A stretch of 64,000 nt of DNA, taken from assembly GCA_026874595.1 (NCBI GenBank), contig CM049307.1, positions 42,728,362-42,792,361 of the forward strand, given 5' to 3'. Both the position numbers and the translations under genes were made by a program. This document shows positions 1 to 12,716 of the stretch, piece after piece; within the stretch, counting starts at the first letter, position 1; every line of letters starts with the position of its first letter. The stretch is from Sipunculus nudus (Eukaryota > Annelida > Sipuncula > Golfingiida > Sipunculidae). Below the pieces are notes generated by a model, which worked only from the letters and a program-made list of their open reading frames with translations, searched no databases and was not told the DNA's origin.

Positions 1-143
1 CAACTGTAATCCAGATGGACACTCAAATAACCTTTACCAGCGTTGGATTTACACATAGGCCGAGCAATCTGGAGGGTGCCTCGGCCTGGCGGAAATAATC
101 AGCATTGCTTTTATCTCATTTGTTACTATAAACAAGGACGTAC

Positions 144-248
144 CTTGGATAGAATAATATAATGTCGCATCGCAATTCCCAAACTGAAATGCTCGTCTTC
201 CATTTTGTCGAAAAGAGGAGAACGCGGTTGTTTCCTCAAGATCAGATG
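144..248 (-). CDS. Possible phase 1-1 coding exon of an unrecognised gene
   Basis: On the minus strand, an acceptor (TTTAATATAG) at 249-250 and a strong donor (CAAG then GTACGT) at 143 bound 105 nt that stay open. The product reads SDLEETTAFSSFRQ, then RAFQFGNCDATLYYSIQ. Both flanking introns would be phase 1, common for extracellular modules. The rest of the gene would be to the left of the window. No family recognised. Confidence 0.3.
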
Positions 249-592
249 CTATATTAAACATTTAGAGCTCCTAAGGTCTCGTATATAGCTCCAGTACCTA
301 CATTTACTTTAATTCAGTATTAAAACATGCCATTCACTGTCATGTGGATAACATAAGCAGAGCTGCAAACTATATGTTACAGGCCCTTTCCTATAAAAAT
401 AAACCCACACCACACAAGAAAACAATCGTTTTGTACCATGGTATGTTAAATCACGTTTCCTACAAGAGCGGATAATGTTACCAGCATCTTAAAAAAATAA
501 TAAAAAAGTAATTTAAATATCCGTAGAACGTATATCGAACAATAGTACCCAAAACCACGCGCGTGTGTGCGCTTTAGTTATTTTTATTATTT

Positions 593-593
<1 letters not shown>

Positions 594-653
<60 letters not shown>

Positions 654-721
654 ATATATAGATGGAAAGGGTATACACAGAAAAGTGGTTCACTGCCAGT
701 GGGAGTCATCTTTATATATAT

Positions 722-754
<33 letters not shown>

Positions 755-783
755 ATATATATGATATATATGATATATATAAT
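594..783. repeat. (TA)n microsatellites
   Basis: Two TA tracts (594-660 and 714-783) separated by a 50-base unique stretch. Confidence 0.97.
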
Positions 784-2649
784 ATCATTTCTGACCTACC
801 TCTCGATGAGACGTATCATGCTGGAACAGGAGGTGGTTTAAAATAATCCTGGAAGAATTAACTTCCCCAAAACTCTCTTCTTATTGATGTGGGGTACCTC
901 AATAGTCCATATAAGTGCGCACACGCGTATTAATCTTCGGGACATCCGGTCGCAACATCTGAAACCTTATTATAAGGTTCGTTCAGGGCACGAACCTCCA
1001 AGTGTCAGATAAAACTTTTTTCACCGAGAAAAGTGTTCCAGAAAGAACCATGGTTCTAGATAGGCACATGTAGGTTCTTTAAATGAACCATCAATAACCC
1101 TTGATTGAACCCTGATTAGGAGTGAATAAAGGTATATACCATTCTAATTAAAAAATGGTGTACCAGTTGGTACACTGCAACATGATATAGGTGATTGTCT
1201 ATAACATACAGGAGTAAGCCGCGTGAAGACACAACGATTTTTTTATTATTTATTTGATACTAGCGGCTCAATGAATAATATTCAACAATGGATTTTCATT
1301 AAAAAAAACTAAAAACCTAAGCTTGTACCGCCCGCGAACTGATATAATATAAATTGTCCACATTGATAGACAAGAAAAATGTCTATACCCGTCATTATCT
1401 GAGTGACTGTCGTTTTGGTTTGACTGGTTTGAGATGCCTTTAACCGTACCGAGTCTGAAATCCTGATGTATAATTACTACACGGAAATTATATCAGTTAT
1501 CTATCAGTTTCCTGTACAAGCCCTGTCTCTCGTTATGATCACGTGGAGTGTTGAAAAATGTTCAAATAAAGGACAGGCTGTAAGGAATTCAATACCTAAA
1601 GGGATTGATTGTACGTTGTGGTAAAATTACCGCTTTTATAATAATTTGAAGACCAGTCTATAATAATATTAATCAGGGGAGGACTTCCGGGGGAAGGCCG
1701 CCAAATACAACCTGAAAAATATATTTACGCATCTCTGCCATGTTTTACACCGCTATATGACCCCCCACCCCCACCCTCGAAAATTCCGTATCACTTGGTT
1801 AACTTGGCATGTAGTATGTAGTATTCAAATAGAAATCCACATAAAGCAATCACTTACCGTGGCATTTTCAATATCATTATCCTTCGTATCCCTGATGCAT
1901 GCGTCATATGACATCATCAATCACGTGGACATTTTAAACATGTACATTCTCCGTTTCAAAGATCACTTCTCCTTCTACACAGCGACTGGGCGTAGCGTTA
2001 AACGCCCCTTTTTTGCGGATCCTTCCATAAGTAAAACGCACTGGCGACATTAAGTAAAAACCGCAGTTTCTGCGGGATTAATATCCGTCGACAATTTATT
2101 TTACGGCCTCAGTACAAGCAGCAGAGCGGTGCGACATGTGAATGTGAAGCGGAGAAACAGCTTGGACCGAAAGTCTGTGGGTTTTGGTGTATTCCGCAGA
2201 TTCAGTATTCCTTTGATCCGTTATATAGAGGTTTAATCGGAGCACGTGTACCGGGTTTTGTTGCTCATAACAACGCACAGGCCACCAACATCTCAACCGG
2301 CTAGTGCGCAAGGTCTGGGTGTAGGCCATACATTTGATATCGCATGTATTACCGTATAACATTCGTCATTAAGCTCGCCAGTAGGGGGGTCTGCGAGCTT
2401 TTTTTTCTATTTGACTTATACATTCACTAAATGAGAGCATCCTGTCGTTTCTTAGCTATACAGGACATCTAATCTTCCTATATACGATAAAAATCGTCAA
2501 TGGTTTTGCTGCGCTTTGGGGTTTTGGTAATTACCACTTATACATCATATTCAACAAGGCAAAGATCTTACGATCAATCGATCCCCATTTAAAAGCCTTT
2601 AGATCTTTCATTAGATGCTGAACCTGTATGTTTTTGGATCAAGCTTGCC

Positions 2650-2915
2650 TAAACCTCAGTCTCAGACTTATATACCCGGAGGGGGGGGGGGGGGGGGTTG
2701 GAGAAGCATTGGCCTCCCCCCCTTTTTTTGATGAAAAAAAGTCCCAGAAGTAGCAGCACGGGATTATGCCACTGATCTTGTTTCCTTCTTTTTATTTCTG
2801 CATTCGAGACCTATATATAAGTCTGCTAGTACTCCAGGCTCCACCTGTTTATACTTGTGCCAAGGTGTAGAGTTCCCCTTTTCCTAAGGTCCTGTGTCCG
2901 CCCCTGTATACGGTT
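2650..2915 (+). repeat. Repeat ending TTTTCCTAAGGTCC...CGCCCCTGTA
   Basis: Contains a G run (2680-2697) and ends CTTTTCCTAAGGTCCTGTG then CCGCCCCTGTATA. Similar endings occur at 8398-8432 and 22380-22397. Confidence 0.5.
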
Positions 2916-5900
2916 ACCTGGAGGACTGAAGACGACAGGCTGTTTGATAAGCACCGTCAGTCTGCCCTTGCTGAACCAGTGATATACGGGTGTGTGCATC
3001 AGGATAAACTGATTAACATTAGCACGTGTCAAATTGAACACACAGAAAAGCAACCAAGTAAAAGAGAAGATGTACGAAACATGACCTAAAGCTGTTGTTA
3101 CAAACAAAGGTTGCTTCCCTAGAAGATTATCGGGAAAAGTATCGTGAATTTAAGAAACATAGAAAATGATACTCCATCTCTTGTTTCATGAAAACACATT
3201 TATACTTAGCATTCAACCTTATCTGGGTGAGCATCAGTCATTTTCATGGAATATGACTAGCTTGGTGTTCGGTACTGAAAGCCTTTGATTTTAAGAGATC
3301 ATATGTCTCTTGTAACGTTTGCCCGAAGTAAATGTCCATCGAAGGTAACGCTCCTGGCCTATATGATGCAGAACCATATGGCATGAAAATTAAATTTTGT
3401 TAATTTTACACATAATATCAACAATATGTGGTAAAGGGCTTCTTGTTATACCTAGGATATAGTAGAAAAAAGAAAAGATCCAAACGCAATAATACAAGAG
3501 ACGGTACTTAAAAAAGCAGAGAACGTAGTGAGACATTGCATCATGTGCAGTTACTGTTACAACGCAAAATGAACCAAAACATCAGCTGAGTTGTTCTGTT
3601 CTAACTGAATTCTGAATCGTTCCCATCAGCAACCATACAATACTATATAATATGTCAGAAGTCCTTAATGATAATATACCATATAATATAACATTAACAC
3701 AAGCCCTTTTTAACGATGTGTGGAAAAATCTGAAAGATGAAACATTGTTGGAATACTACATGCAATATACAAGGTAACACTTGCTTGGCTTCTTTTGGCG
3801 CTGTAACATATTCTCTTGTTCCTTAAAATGCGTTTCTGATAAGCACATTTACGTAAAGCCAATAATCAATAGGAAAAGTTTGGTTTATTTGTCATTTTAA
3901 TGGCAGTTTTAGTTGTATTTAAATTATATCTCGAAAAAAAAACAAAAATCAGGACACAAGCTTCCCACTAAAACCTTGATTTGTATATCAAATTTTGAGA
4001 ATTAAGTTTATAAACTGTTTTATTTTTATCTATTTAATTCATTCTCTTCAGATTTTATGCTCACTCTAATGTACGAATTAAAGGGATATGAAAAGCCTGT
4101 AACAAAGGCCTTGTGAGCTATAAATATAAATAGAAGAATTTAAAACTAATCACCATTGCGATTCAAAACATCAGTATTTAATGCCAAAATAAAATCAGAC
4201 AAACCAGGGTCTGATATACAATATGTAGATTTGTATATTACAAATATATTTCGAGTCTTTAGAAATTTAAAAGGGAGCGGACCAGTTAGTATCCTCGATT
4301 GGACTACTTTCTTCTAAGGGTATAGGCGACACCAAAATCGGGTTGCAACCCCTTTGCTATCCGATTATACCCTGGGGGCACATATTTATCATTGTATCAT
4401 TTTTACCTCATCCCATGATCACTAAAAAAATTGTCTATTTGCCAATTAAACACTTCATTGCTTTTAAGCAAATGACATCCATTAAGCGTCTGTGACATGA
4501 CGCTCGTGATCAATGACCTAGATACCACTGATACTGCTAAATCATCAGTCATCCTGTCTTAAGAAACATATTTTTCTCATATGTTCTCATAATGAAAAGT
4601 TTAAGATTTGTACGGCCATATAGGCCTATTCATTCTTTCGTGCAAAAACTGATAATACATAAACCTCAATTAAATTTACATAAAAACAAGAACGAAGATG
4701 CTCACTGTAACCTTTCAATGATCATAGGTTCAATCAAACTATCAAACAAAGGTCATTGATTAAAAAAACACACACCGAATAAATTTTTATACCTGAACAA
4801 ATTCATCATGCAGAAATATTTAGCAAACGCCGAATATTCACATATAATGACAGCGAGAGGTTTCCTAAATAATGCGCATAGGACAATATTTTTTTCATGG
4901 TGAATTACCATAAACTCAAGGTTACAGAAGAATTTTTTTATTAAGTGTATCGAGTAACAAAAGGGACCCTCACGAAAAAAAGACCGGAACACGTATTATT
5001 TTGGACAATGGCATACTATACCACGAAAGGCCTGTTGTTACAATCCAAACTGCGATTAACAGATTTGAAGTCTTGTGGGATCTGTGAGCAAATAGGGAAA
5101 CGAACATTTTGCGTCTACTTCCGGGCAAGTTTAGAGGTTCCCCAAATCCACAAAGTTCATTAAACGCCTGGCGCCACCTGTGTAAATATGTAAAGGCTAT
5201 CTAAAGGTCACGTGTGCTCGTGACGAAGCCAATCAGAGGAAGATTCCGCGGAAGTGCAGTTCCAGATGAATTTGATTGGCTTATATGGAAACTCCCAAAA
5301 CAAAAACCTGTTGTGGTCAACACAGAAACCAATCCAAATGAGATCTAACCACATTCATCTGGCATTCAACTAAGCAAAGCCCTGTAGTAAAATTCCAACT
5401 GCACTTCATAAACAGCCGCAGCCACAAGAACAACAACATTGTCATGTTCAATTATTTCCCCTCTCTCGTGACGTAAGAGCTCACAAGGCCAAGAGATAAG
5501 GAGGTCTTCTACCTTTAATCTGGTTAAAAACCCTGAAATACCATTGGTAAAAAACGTGATCATCTTGTCTGTGAATGAGTTAATACAATCCAACACTATC
5601 CGTGTGGTCTCAGTGAGGACTGTTTGCAAAGAAAATGCTGTTGTGCTTCGTTAATCCAGGAGCTTATTTCCCGCTCTACGTAAGATTGACCCAAGCTCCG
5701 TAAGGGATCACAGGAATTCTTACTACAGTTTATATGGTGTTGATGAATAAGCCACCATAGTTGTTTTTTTTTTCAAATTTTTAATTCTATGTAATTTAAT
5801 TTCTGACATGAATCAAACTTTATAGAATGGTCTGTCACCTAAACCTTGATCATAAATGATTTAATAGACCATTTAGCCCCACTTCTAACGATTGTTATCT

Positions 5901-8726
5901 TTTAGTTAAATATATATATATATATATATCACGATATATCACATTGCCTGGCTTTAAAGCATAAAAATCGTAGAAGGGTTAACAATAAAAGCTAAGAAAT
6001 ATATCAGTGAAATAAGAATGATTACCATTATATTTTACGGCAATCCCCTGCACTTGTTTCATTTGGTATGTTAAACTAAGTGAACAGGCTGATTCCGTCA
6101 AACATCTATTTCTAGACCACTCTAAATGTCAAACAGGTATATTCACTATAACCATGCTAGAGATACGTGTAGTATTGGAGTCTTGGCATTCCTGATGTAC
6201 AACTGTTGGTTTTGCTTCCTGATAGCCAATGACATGTAGTCAAAGCAGTACAATGTATACTATGGCTGACTAAAGGTAACAATCACTCATTTTGTTTAGA
6301 GTGTTTGCGGTTCATATTAAAGTATACATTCACCACATACCGTAATTATGCCACATAGCATTCCGGCTGTCGAGGAATTAACGCGTTTCCTTAGTGATGT
6401 TGGGAAAGCGCACGAGAGGGAACTATGACGTAAGCAATCCAGCAAAAAGAAGATATGTGTAGAGACCTTAAACCCTGTCCTCTAATGTTTGTTATTATTC
6501 TCCAGTTAACGAGCAGTGAAAGTATTCAGGTAAAAAGTACAGACATTTGTGTTAAATACTAAAAAGACGGAAAGTGTAATTTCAACTTTTTCTTTCTTAT
6601 TTATTTTGTTAAGTGGAAGTATGTATATTTCTTTTTTGGAACAACTGAGAGGACCTCAAATGAAACCTTGGCAATGAAACGGAAGAGTTATTTATTTTAC
6701 CACAGTCAGACAGCTATAGGGCTGTAAGCCATACATTTAAACTCGAATCAAGATGAACCATTCCACGTTAATAGTGTCCATATGAAATATTTGTATACAA
6801 ATGCGCTAATGGTAACAGCTTTCCTTCTTAGGTATATTTATCAGCAACCACCAATAAAATTGTTACGGCAAGATTATTGACGTACTTAAGGCTTTGCTAA
6901 CATTCTCAACATAAACTTGTAAAATTGTTCTTGTTGTCCACCTGTCAAACAACACATGGGTGTTTCACATTCAGTGACCTCTAATCATCCTTGGTCGTAT
7001 TCAAGTGCGTTACTAATGTGCTAAGATTCATTTTACGCTGCTTTCATGCAGTGTTAATGGTTTCTGTTTTTCCTAAATACAGTGTGACCTCGAAATTACG
7101 ACTAACAATTAGACCTCGATAGAGTGGTCGCATTTTCGAGGTGGTCGTCTAAGCAAGGTCTGATTTAAAGACCAAAATAGAACTTCTGACCCTTAAAAAT
7201 GGTTATTTTTATTTGGCTATACTGAACCGAGGTGGTCGTTAGGCGTTAATCTCCATAACCTAGGAAAATACCATACACCGGATAGTAAAACATGGAGATT
7301 AGAAGCACGCTAATTTAGTTGTAACCAAATGTCTCCCATACGTACTTCCTTTTGGTTGAACGACCGTCCGATTTTATCATGTTTTCTTCATATATTGACT
7401 GGTCAGCGAACTTCATACTCTGATATACCAGGACGTTGACCTAGAAAAAAAAAAGAAGAAACAAAACTGATTGCCTGCGGGTAAACCGATGTGTTACCCC
7501 GCACGAGACCCATCAGAGGGTGTCTGCATGGAAGGTGAAATAATTGCACGTATGTCAGCGAAGACCTCGGTGGCAGATCCCTGTCTGATGCCAGTGGGCC
7601 GTAAATATGACATATATACACTGCAATTCATCAGGTAAAAATCAGCCATCAGTCGCATGAACCGAAAGCATTAGTATGTCAGGAAAAAGCTCGCGGAATT
7701 TGGTGGCGCCACCACAAGAATGGTACGTCCCTCGCACTGCATAATTCCAATTACTGAATACATCATCCCGCCTGAAGTACCCCTTGTTAATGTTCTTTTG
7801 ATGTGTATGTCAACCTGTCCTGCACATGCCATGCCCAGATGGTTTGTTGCCTTTAACCTTTTTATGTTTTCTTTATATAACTATTTATCAAGATTATATA
7901 TGATTGAATCTTATTGATATGTATAATAATATATTACATTGTATTAAATTTTTGAGATATAAAAATGATCTTAACATTAAGTGATTACAACACATTCTTA
8001 TTATTGATAACCGTATTACCTTAAATATGCAGTCACTATATGATATTCCTGTACGCCTAAATCAAATGGTTATGGTATAATCCTAGTGATCAAGATACAG
8101 AGGTATCATTTGTGGTTTTATACTTATATGTTTTATGTAATAGGTATATAACTAATTGGATGGTATGATTTTAAATGCAATAGTATTTTACCTTTTTTAT
8201 TAATATCTTTTCTTTGAAATCAAATATTCCCACTAAATTGTTACAGTAAAGCTAACATGTATTCCATTTAACACCAAAATACCACATTGCAACGTATTAC
8301 AGAAGCTTTTTCAGCCGCTGCAACCTTTTTTTAAAGGTTTCAACCCCCCCCCCCCCCTTTTATAGGATAAGACATAAGTCTTACTTGGATGGACCCCACC
8401 TTTTCCTAAATCCTGGATTCGCCCCTGTATTAGTAGATTGAAATCTAATTATGAACATAGATTGTGCCAATAGTGTGGAAAACGTGAGGGTGTACTGCAA
8501 AACATCAAGAGAAATCCACTTTACTGGACTCTGAACATTTAGTTAATTAGGCCACATACCCAGACAAGTCGTACATTGACTAATAACCAGCTCACACTGA
8601 TTTACTTCGGCTTCATGGGTGCTGTATTTCCGGAAACCATGCTACACTCAGTGCAGCCTTATGACCCTGTTTGCTTACGGCAAGTTCTGCTGATTCATAC
8701 CAAGCACTCAGCGGTTAATAATTCAT

Positions 8727-11700
8727 CACTGTAAACCCGCTAAACGTTAGATGCGTTTAGATCCTAAACACTTTGTTTATAAAGTTAAACACATGGTTTA
8801 ACTTTCAGCAATTTTACCTAAACGCAGTGTTTAATTATCCTTCAATAATACAAAGCCTTCATGATAAGACTTCATTTGTTGGAAACAGAGGAAAATAAAT
8901 TAAAAATTTTATGGTATCTTGCATCACTTACTATTTTATTTGTTCCTATAATTTATTTTCTTTAGAAAAGTTATCAATTTGCTACTGAATTCAGGTAAAA
9001 CTGGTACCTACACGGCTTAACATTATTATAATTACGTATTTTTCACCACTGCATCCGTATTTATGCGTCTGCCCTCTTATCAACAAACCAGTTTTAATTA
9101 CAATGTATTTTCGCCACTCAGACTCATTGAAATGTAGTCTTAGGTACATATCTGCTCCTTTTGCTAAACAATGTGTTTAACTATCCATACTAAACGTTGC
9201 GTTTAGATGTGTCACGTGAACAGTTCTCTGCAAGCATGCGCAGTCCTGTCTGTTTTAACGCGGCCTCTTGAGAGTGAGATTTCATCTAGCGACTATATGG
9301 TACGAGCAAATATCATGTATTGCGAAATTTCCGCCTCGATTGTTGAAGATATTTCCAGCAAATGTGAGTACAAATATATTGATTATAAATTATTTTGATC
9401 ATTGTTGAAAATTTAAGCAAAGTTTATGGATATACCAGAAACCAGTTGAACAAACCCTTGTGACCCATTTTCTGACCCATTAATGTTTATCACAAACCTT
9501 ATATTTTAAGTGTATATGATATCATTATGTGAAAGGGTATATGCATTCATATTCCGAGTTATGTTTGTTTAAGATTATAGACTTTGGTAATTTGATTTCA
9601 TGTATTACTCGAGTCTATGTTATAGGTTATAGAGGGATACTGTAGCCTCTCCTGTAACGGTCATCGTCCTGGAGTGTGACCTATTTTCACTCTTGGTAAG
9701 CCTGCTCAACTTGCCTGTCCCTCCTCAGTGTAGGTATCATATATCACAACAAGGTTCGCGTATCATATTTATATTTAAGAAAAAGGATGAGGTATCTTAC
9801 CTGAGATATTAGTAGTTATAAATGCCCAATTTTCTATTATTGAATTTTTATCATCGTTATGATTTCTATGTAAAAAAAATCTATTTTAGTATGAGATAGT
9901 GAGCTTTTTTCACATATCGTAGATCGTTTTGCGTTGTTAAACCTACCATTGATGAATTTTTAATGTTCAAATTTTATTGCAGCTTTATTTTTAAGGGGAA
10001 CTTAAAACAACAGTCAGTTAAAGATCAGGTCGCTGCTCCATGAAAAAGATGCTCCTAGCTGTCATTAAGAAGATAACGGCCTCTGAGAATGGCACAATGG
10101 TAGGTTTTATATAATTAATCAATATTGTTATTATAACTACTTATAGAGAGTTGTTATATGTTATTATATGTTGTTTTATACACCTTATGTCTAGACATTA
10201 GCTTATACAAAGTTTACGACATAAATCTAAAATCTAACGAAAAGTATTTAAAATCCATGTTCTAGTATACATACAAATTTATAATGAATGGTACTGTAGA
10301 TATACATGTGCACAGTTACTTTTCTGAGTTGATACCAACTTTGACTACAGATTTATTGTTATTCATCTTATCTTTCAGACTGTGCACGACTTCTAGCAAG
10401 TTCTCGTGGGGGAAAATAACCACAACTTAAGAAAATCCTCAGCTATATAGTCCACGTAGGCAGTGGAGGACCTAATGGACACCAAAGAAGAGGTAATTTA
10501 TTTGGCGATTTCAAATGCTTTAGTCATTACCATGGGGTATATAGACATACGATATTGAGTGCAAATGTTAAAATATAACAATCGATCCACTTTTGATCTA
10601 GGAACCCCATAATTGAGACCTGACTTGAAAAAAAAACAGGATATAGTTGCCGGATAAAACATACCACGTTGATGGTTTATTTACATCATACTCGTCTTAC
10701 TGTTGCACGTGTCTATCCTTAGACCTATAAGGTATTTAGATTTAACCAATAAAATGACTCGTAATAAATTTATTGATTTTAAATGACAATACATATTCAT
10801 TTCTGTATTGCTGATTATGATTAATTCATTATATACGTAATTAACTACGACAGACTGAATATGAGTATGAAGGATAAAAATTGATATTCAACCTGAATAT
10901 ACCTGGATGCATATCAATGCGTGTTTTTTTACATTGCAGGACAATCAGTTGAGAAGATCGGACGCCACTTAACATCATGTAACATGTCTGTAGGCGATGA
11001 CAATGGCAAGGCATGGAGAGAAATCATGTAGCGACGTAAAAAGTGCATCACGGATTGTTCTCACTGGAACATACATGTATATACATGCATAAAGTTAACA
11101 TGGAGAACCAAAGTGTACCCAGTTCTCATCCTTGGATTTTGGTATAGATAATCCCCATTGAACAAGACATTTTCTTTGGAACTGCGAAAGTACCTTGGAG
11201 AAAATGGAAAGAGTCGCACGGACACATAGTTTCATCTCTACTTCTAACAATATCATCACAGTATACAGACAATTCGTGTTTATGTACACACATATATATT
11301 TGTATCTGTTTACCTTATTGTTACCTAATTACTTCTTATTTTAATTACCATAATTAATATGTATAATACAGACATCACAACATACAATATCAGTTGAGTA
11401 CTCAATAAATACAGTATGTAACATATACAACTGTTTTATTTCTATGTGTCCAGAGTACGTCATATATACACTTAATATATAATTTCATGGTGTTTGGAAG
11501 CTGCATCTAAAATCAGGACAACATACCTGCGGAGCCCGTCCTTTATTGGATTAACACCATGGACTATTGACCAAAACAGAAAACGATACATGCAGGTGTT
11601 TACTAAAACCTATAGGCACACAGTTTAGAAGTAAACAATGTGTTTAACGTAAACACCAAAAAGTGTGTAAACAGTGTTACAAACTGTAAACGCGTCAAAG

Positions 11701-11859
11701 TGTTTAGATTCTAAACACTTTGACGTGTTTAACCCGGTAAACGATGTGTTTAAGTCTAAACACTTTGTTTAGTCCCCTAAACACCATTACGCGTTTAAAA
11801 AGTGTTACAAAAAAGTGTTTAGTTTACCGTTTAGATCCTAAACACTTAGGTTTACAGTG
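8727..11859. mobile_element. 3.1 kb DNA-transposon-like element, CACTGTAAACC ends
   Basis: Begins CACTGTAAACC at 8727 and ends GGTTTACAGTG at 11859, an exact 11-bp terminal inverted repeat. Both ends are packed with copies, in both orientations, of GTTTAG / CTAAAC cores: 8741-8835 and 9165-9206 on the left, 11622-11850 on the right. Examples are GTTTAGATCCTAAACAC at the left and right ends. Dense subterminal repeats are typical of transposase binding regions in several DNA transposon classes. I see no transposase reading frame and no convincing target duplication, so superfamily is open and the element is probably non-autonomous. Confidence 0.7.
9207..11430 (+). ncRNA. Possible four-exon spliced transcript inside the 8.7-11.9 kb element
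   Basis: Predicted only from splice signals. Exon A ends at 9363 before GTGAGT. Exon B is 9983-10099 (ATTGCAG before, GTAGGT after). Exon C is 10379-10492 (CTTTCAG before, GTAATT after). Exon D starts 10940 (TTGCAG before), with AATAAA at 11404-11409 followed by a T-rich stretch. Exon A has a 52-codon open frame from ATG at 9207, but after joining to B it stops within eight codons. C plus D share an open frame of about 50 codons after a stop, with no early Met. I therefore favour a non-coding or decayed transcript. The transcription start was not located. Confidence 0.4.
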
Positions 11860-12196
11860 ATTGCTTTTAATTGGTTGATGCAATCACTTTACGTTTCGGA
11901 AAATGATTAGTTATAATTGATATGACAACATTTCCGCGGGATATAGAGGGACGTCTATTGAATATAAACAGGTTTTACTTTAATAAGAACTTTCCTCGTC
12001 CTGTCTGTGTTCATGATATAAAGTAAAAACATGTCCTTAGGATTTTTCTTCTTCTTTATTTCGTTTCGATCAATATAATTCATGTACAATCAAGGATTTT
12101 TATTTTTTATTATTTCCGTTTGTTTTTGGTGTTAACTTCAAAGATGGTGGGCTGTTTTAACAGGGCCTTTTTGAATGTCATGTCAGTATCGTATCA

Positions 12197-12199
12197 GAT

Positions 12200-12278
<79 letters not shown>
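12197..12278. repeat. (TA)n/(CA)n microsatellite
   Basis: TA tract with a short CA block. Another TA tract is at 12684-12713. Confidence 0.97.
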
Positions 12279-12281
<3 letters not shown>

Positions 12282-12401
12282 AAATAAGTATATCTTTCAA
12301 TTAGTTGTAATCACGTGATTCAGAAAATGCACTTCACAACATAAGGTATACCTAGTCAAAACCAAGTCAGCATTAATGTGGATAACGCACACCTACTTGC
12401 C

Positions 12402-12497
12402 GCATCTATCATTTCTATGTCCTGGTCGCTTCTATCATTTCTATGTCCTGCTCGCTTCTATCATTTCTATGTCCTGGTCGCTTCTATCATTTCTATC
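12402..12497 (+). repeat. 26-bp minisatellite, about 3.5 units
   Basis: GCTTCTATCATTTCTATGTC plus CTGGTC, with single-base changes. Confidence 0.9.
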
Positions 12498-12680
12498 ATT
12501 TCATGTCCACATCATTTCTACTATAGTCAAGTCAGACTGATCAGATCAGTTGTATGATATGTGGTCGGTTGAATCAGAAGCCAAATTACTACATGAATTC
12601 TCCAAAGAAATCTGTCCACGGAGTCACAACATGTGAAATATAAGAGGGCTTTGGTTTTTTTTTTATATATTATAATACTG

Positions 12681-12716
<36 letters not shown>

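Larger units (their letters stand above)
249..8726. other. No recognisable gene
   Basis: AT-rich DNA with short frames of noise composition. Noted items: GAACC/GGTTC inverted motifs at 965-1115; a cluster of CCAAT and E-box-like sites at 5210-5340; a CAGTGTGACCTC repeat end at 7079-7260; long G or C homopolymers at 2680 and 8345. Confidence 0.6.

Noticed and set aside
565-846. Open frame rich in Ile-Tyr repeats
   Set aside because: It is the translation of a (TA)n microsatellite; the same applies to the frames at 23501-23777.
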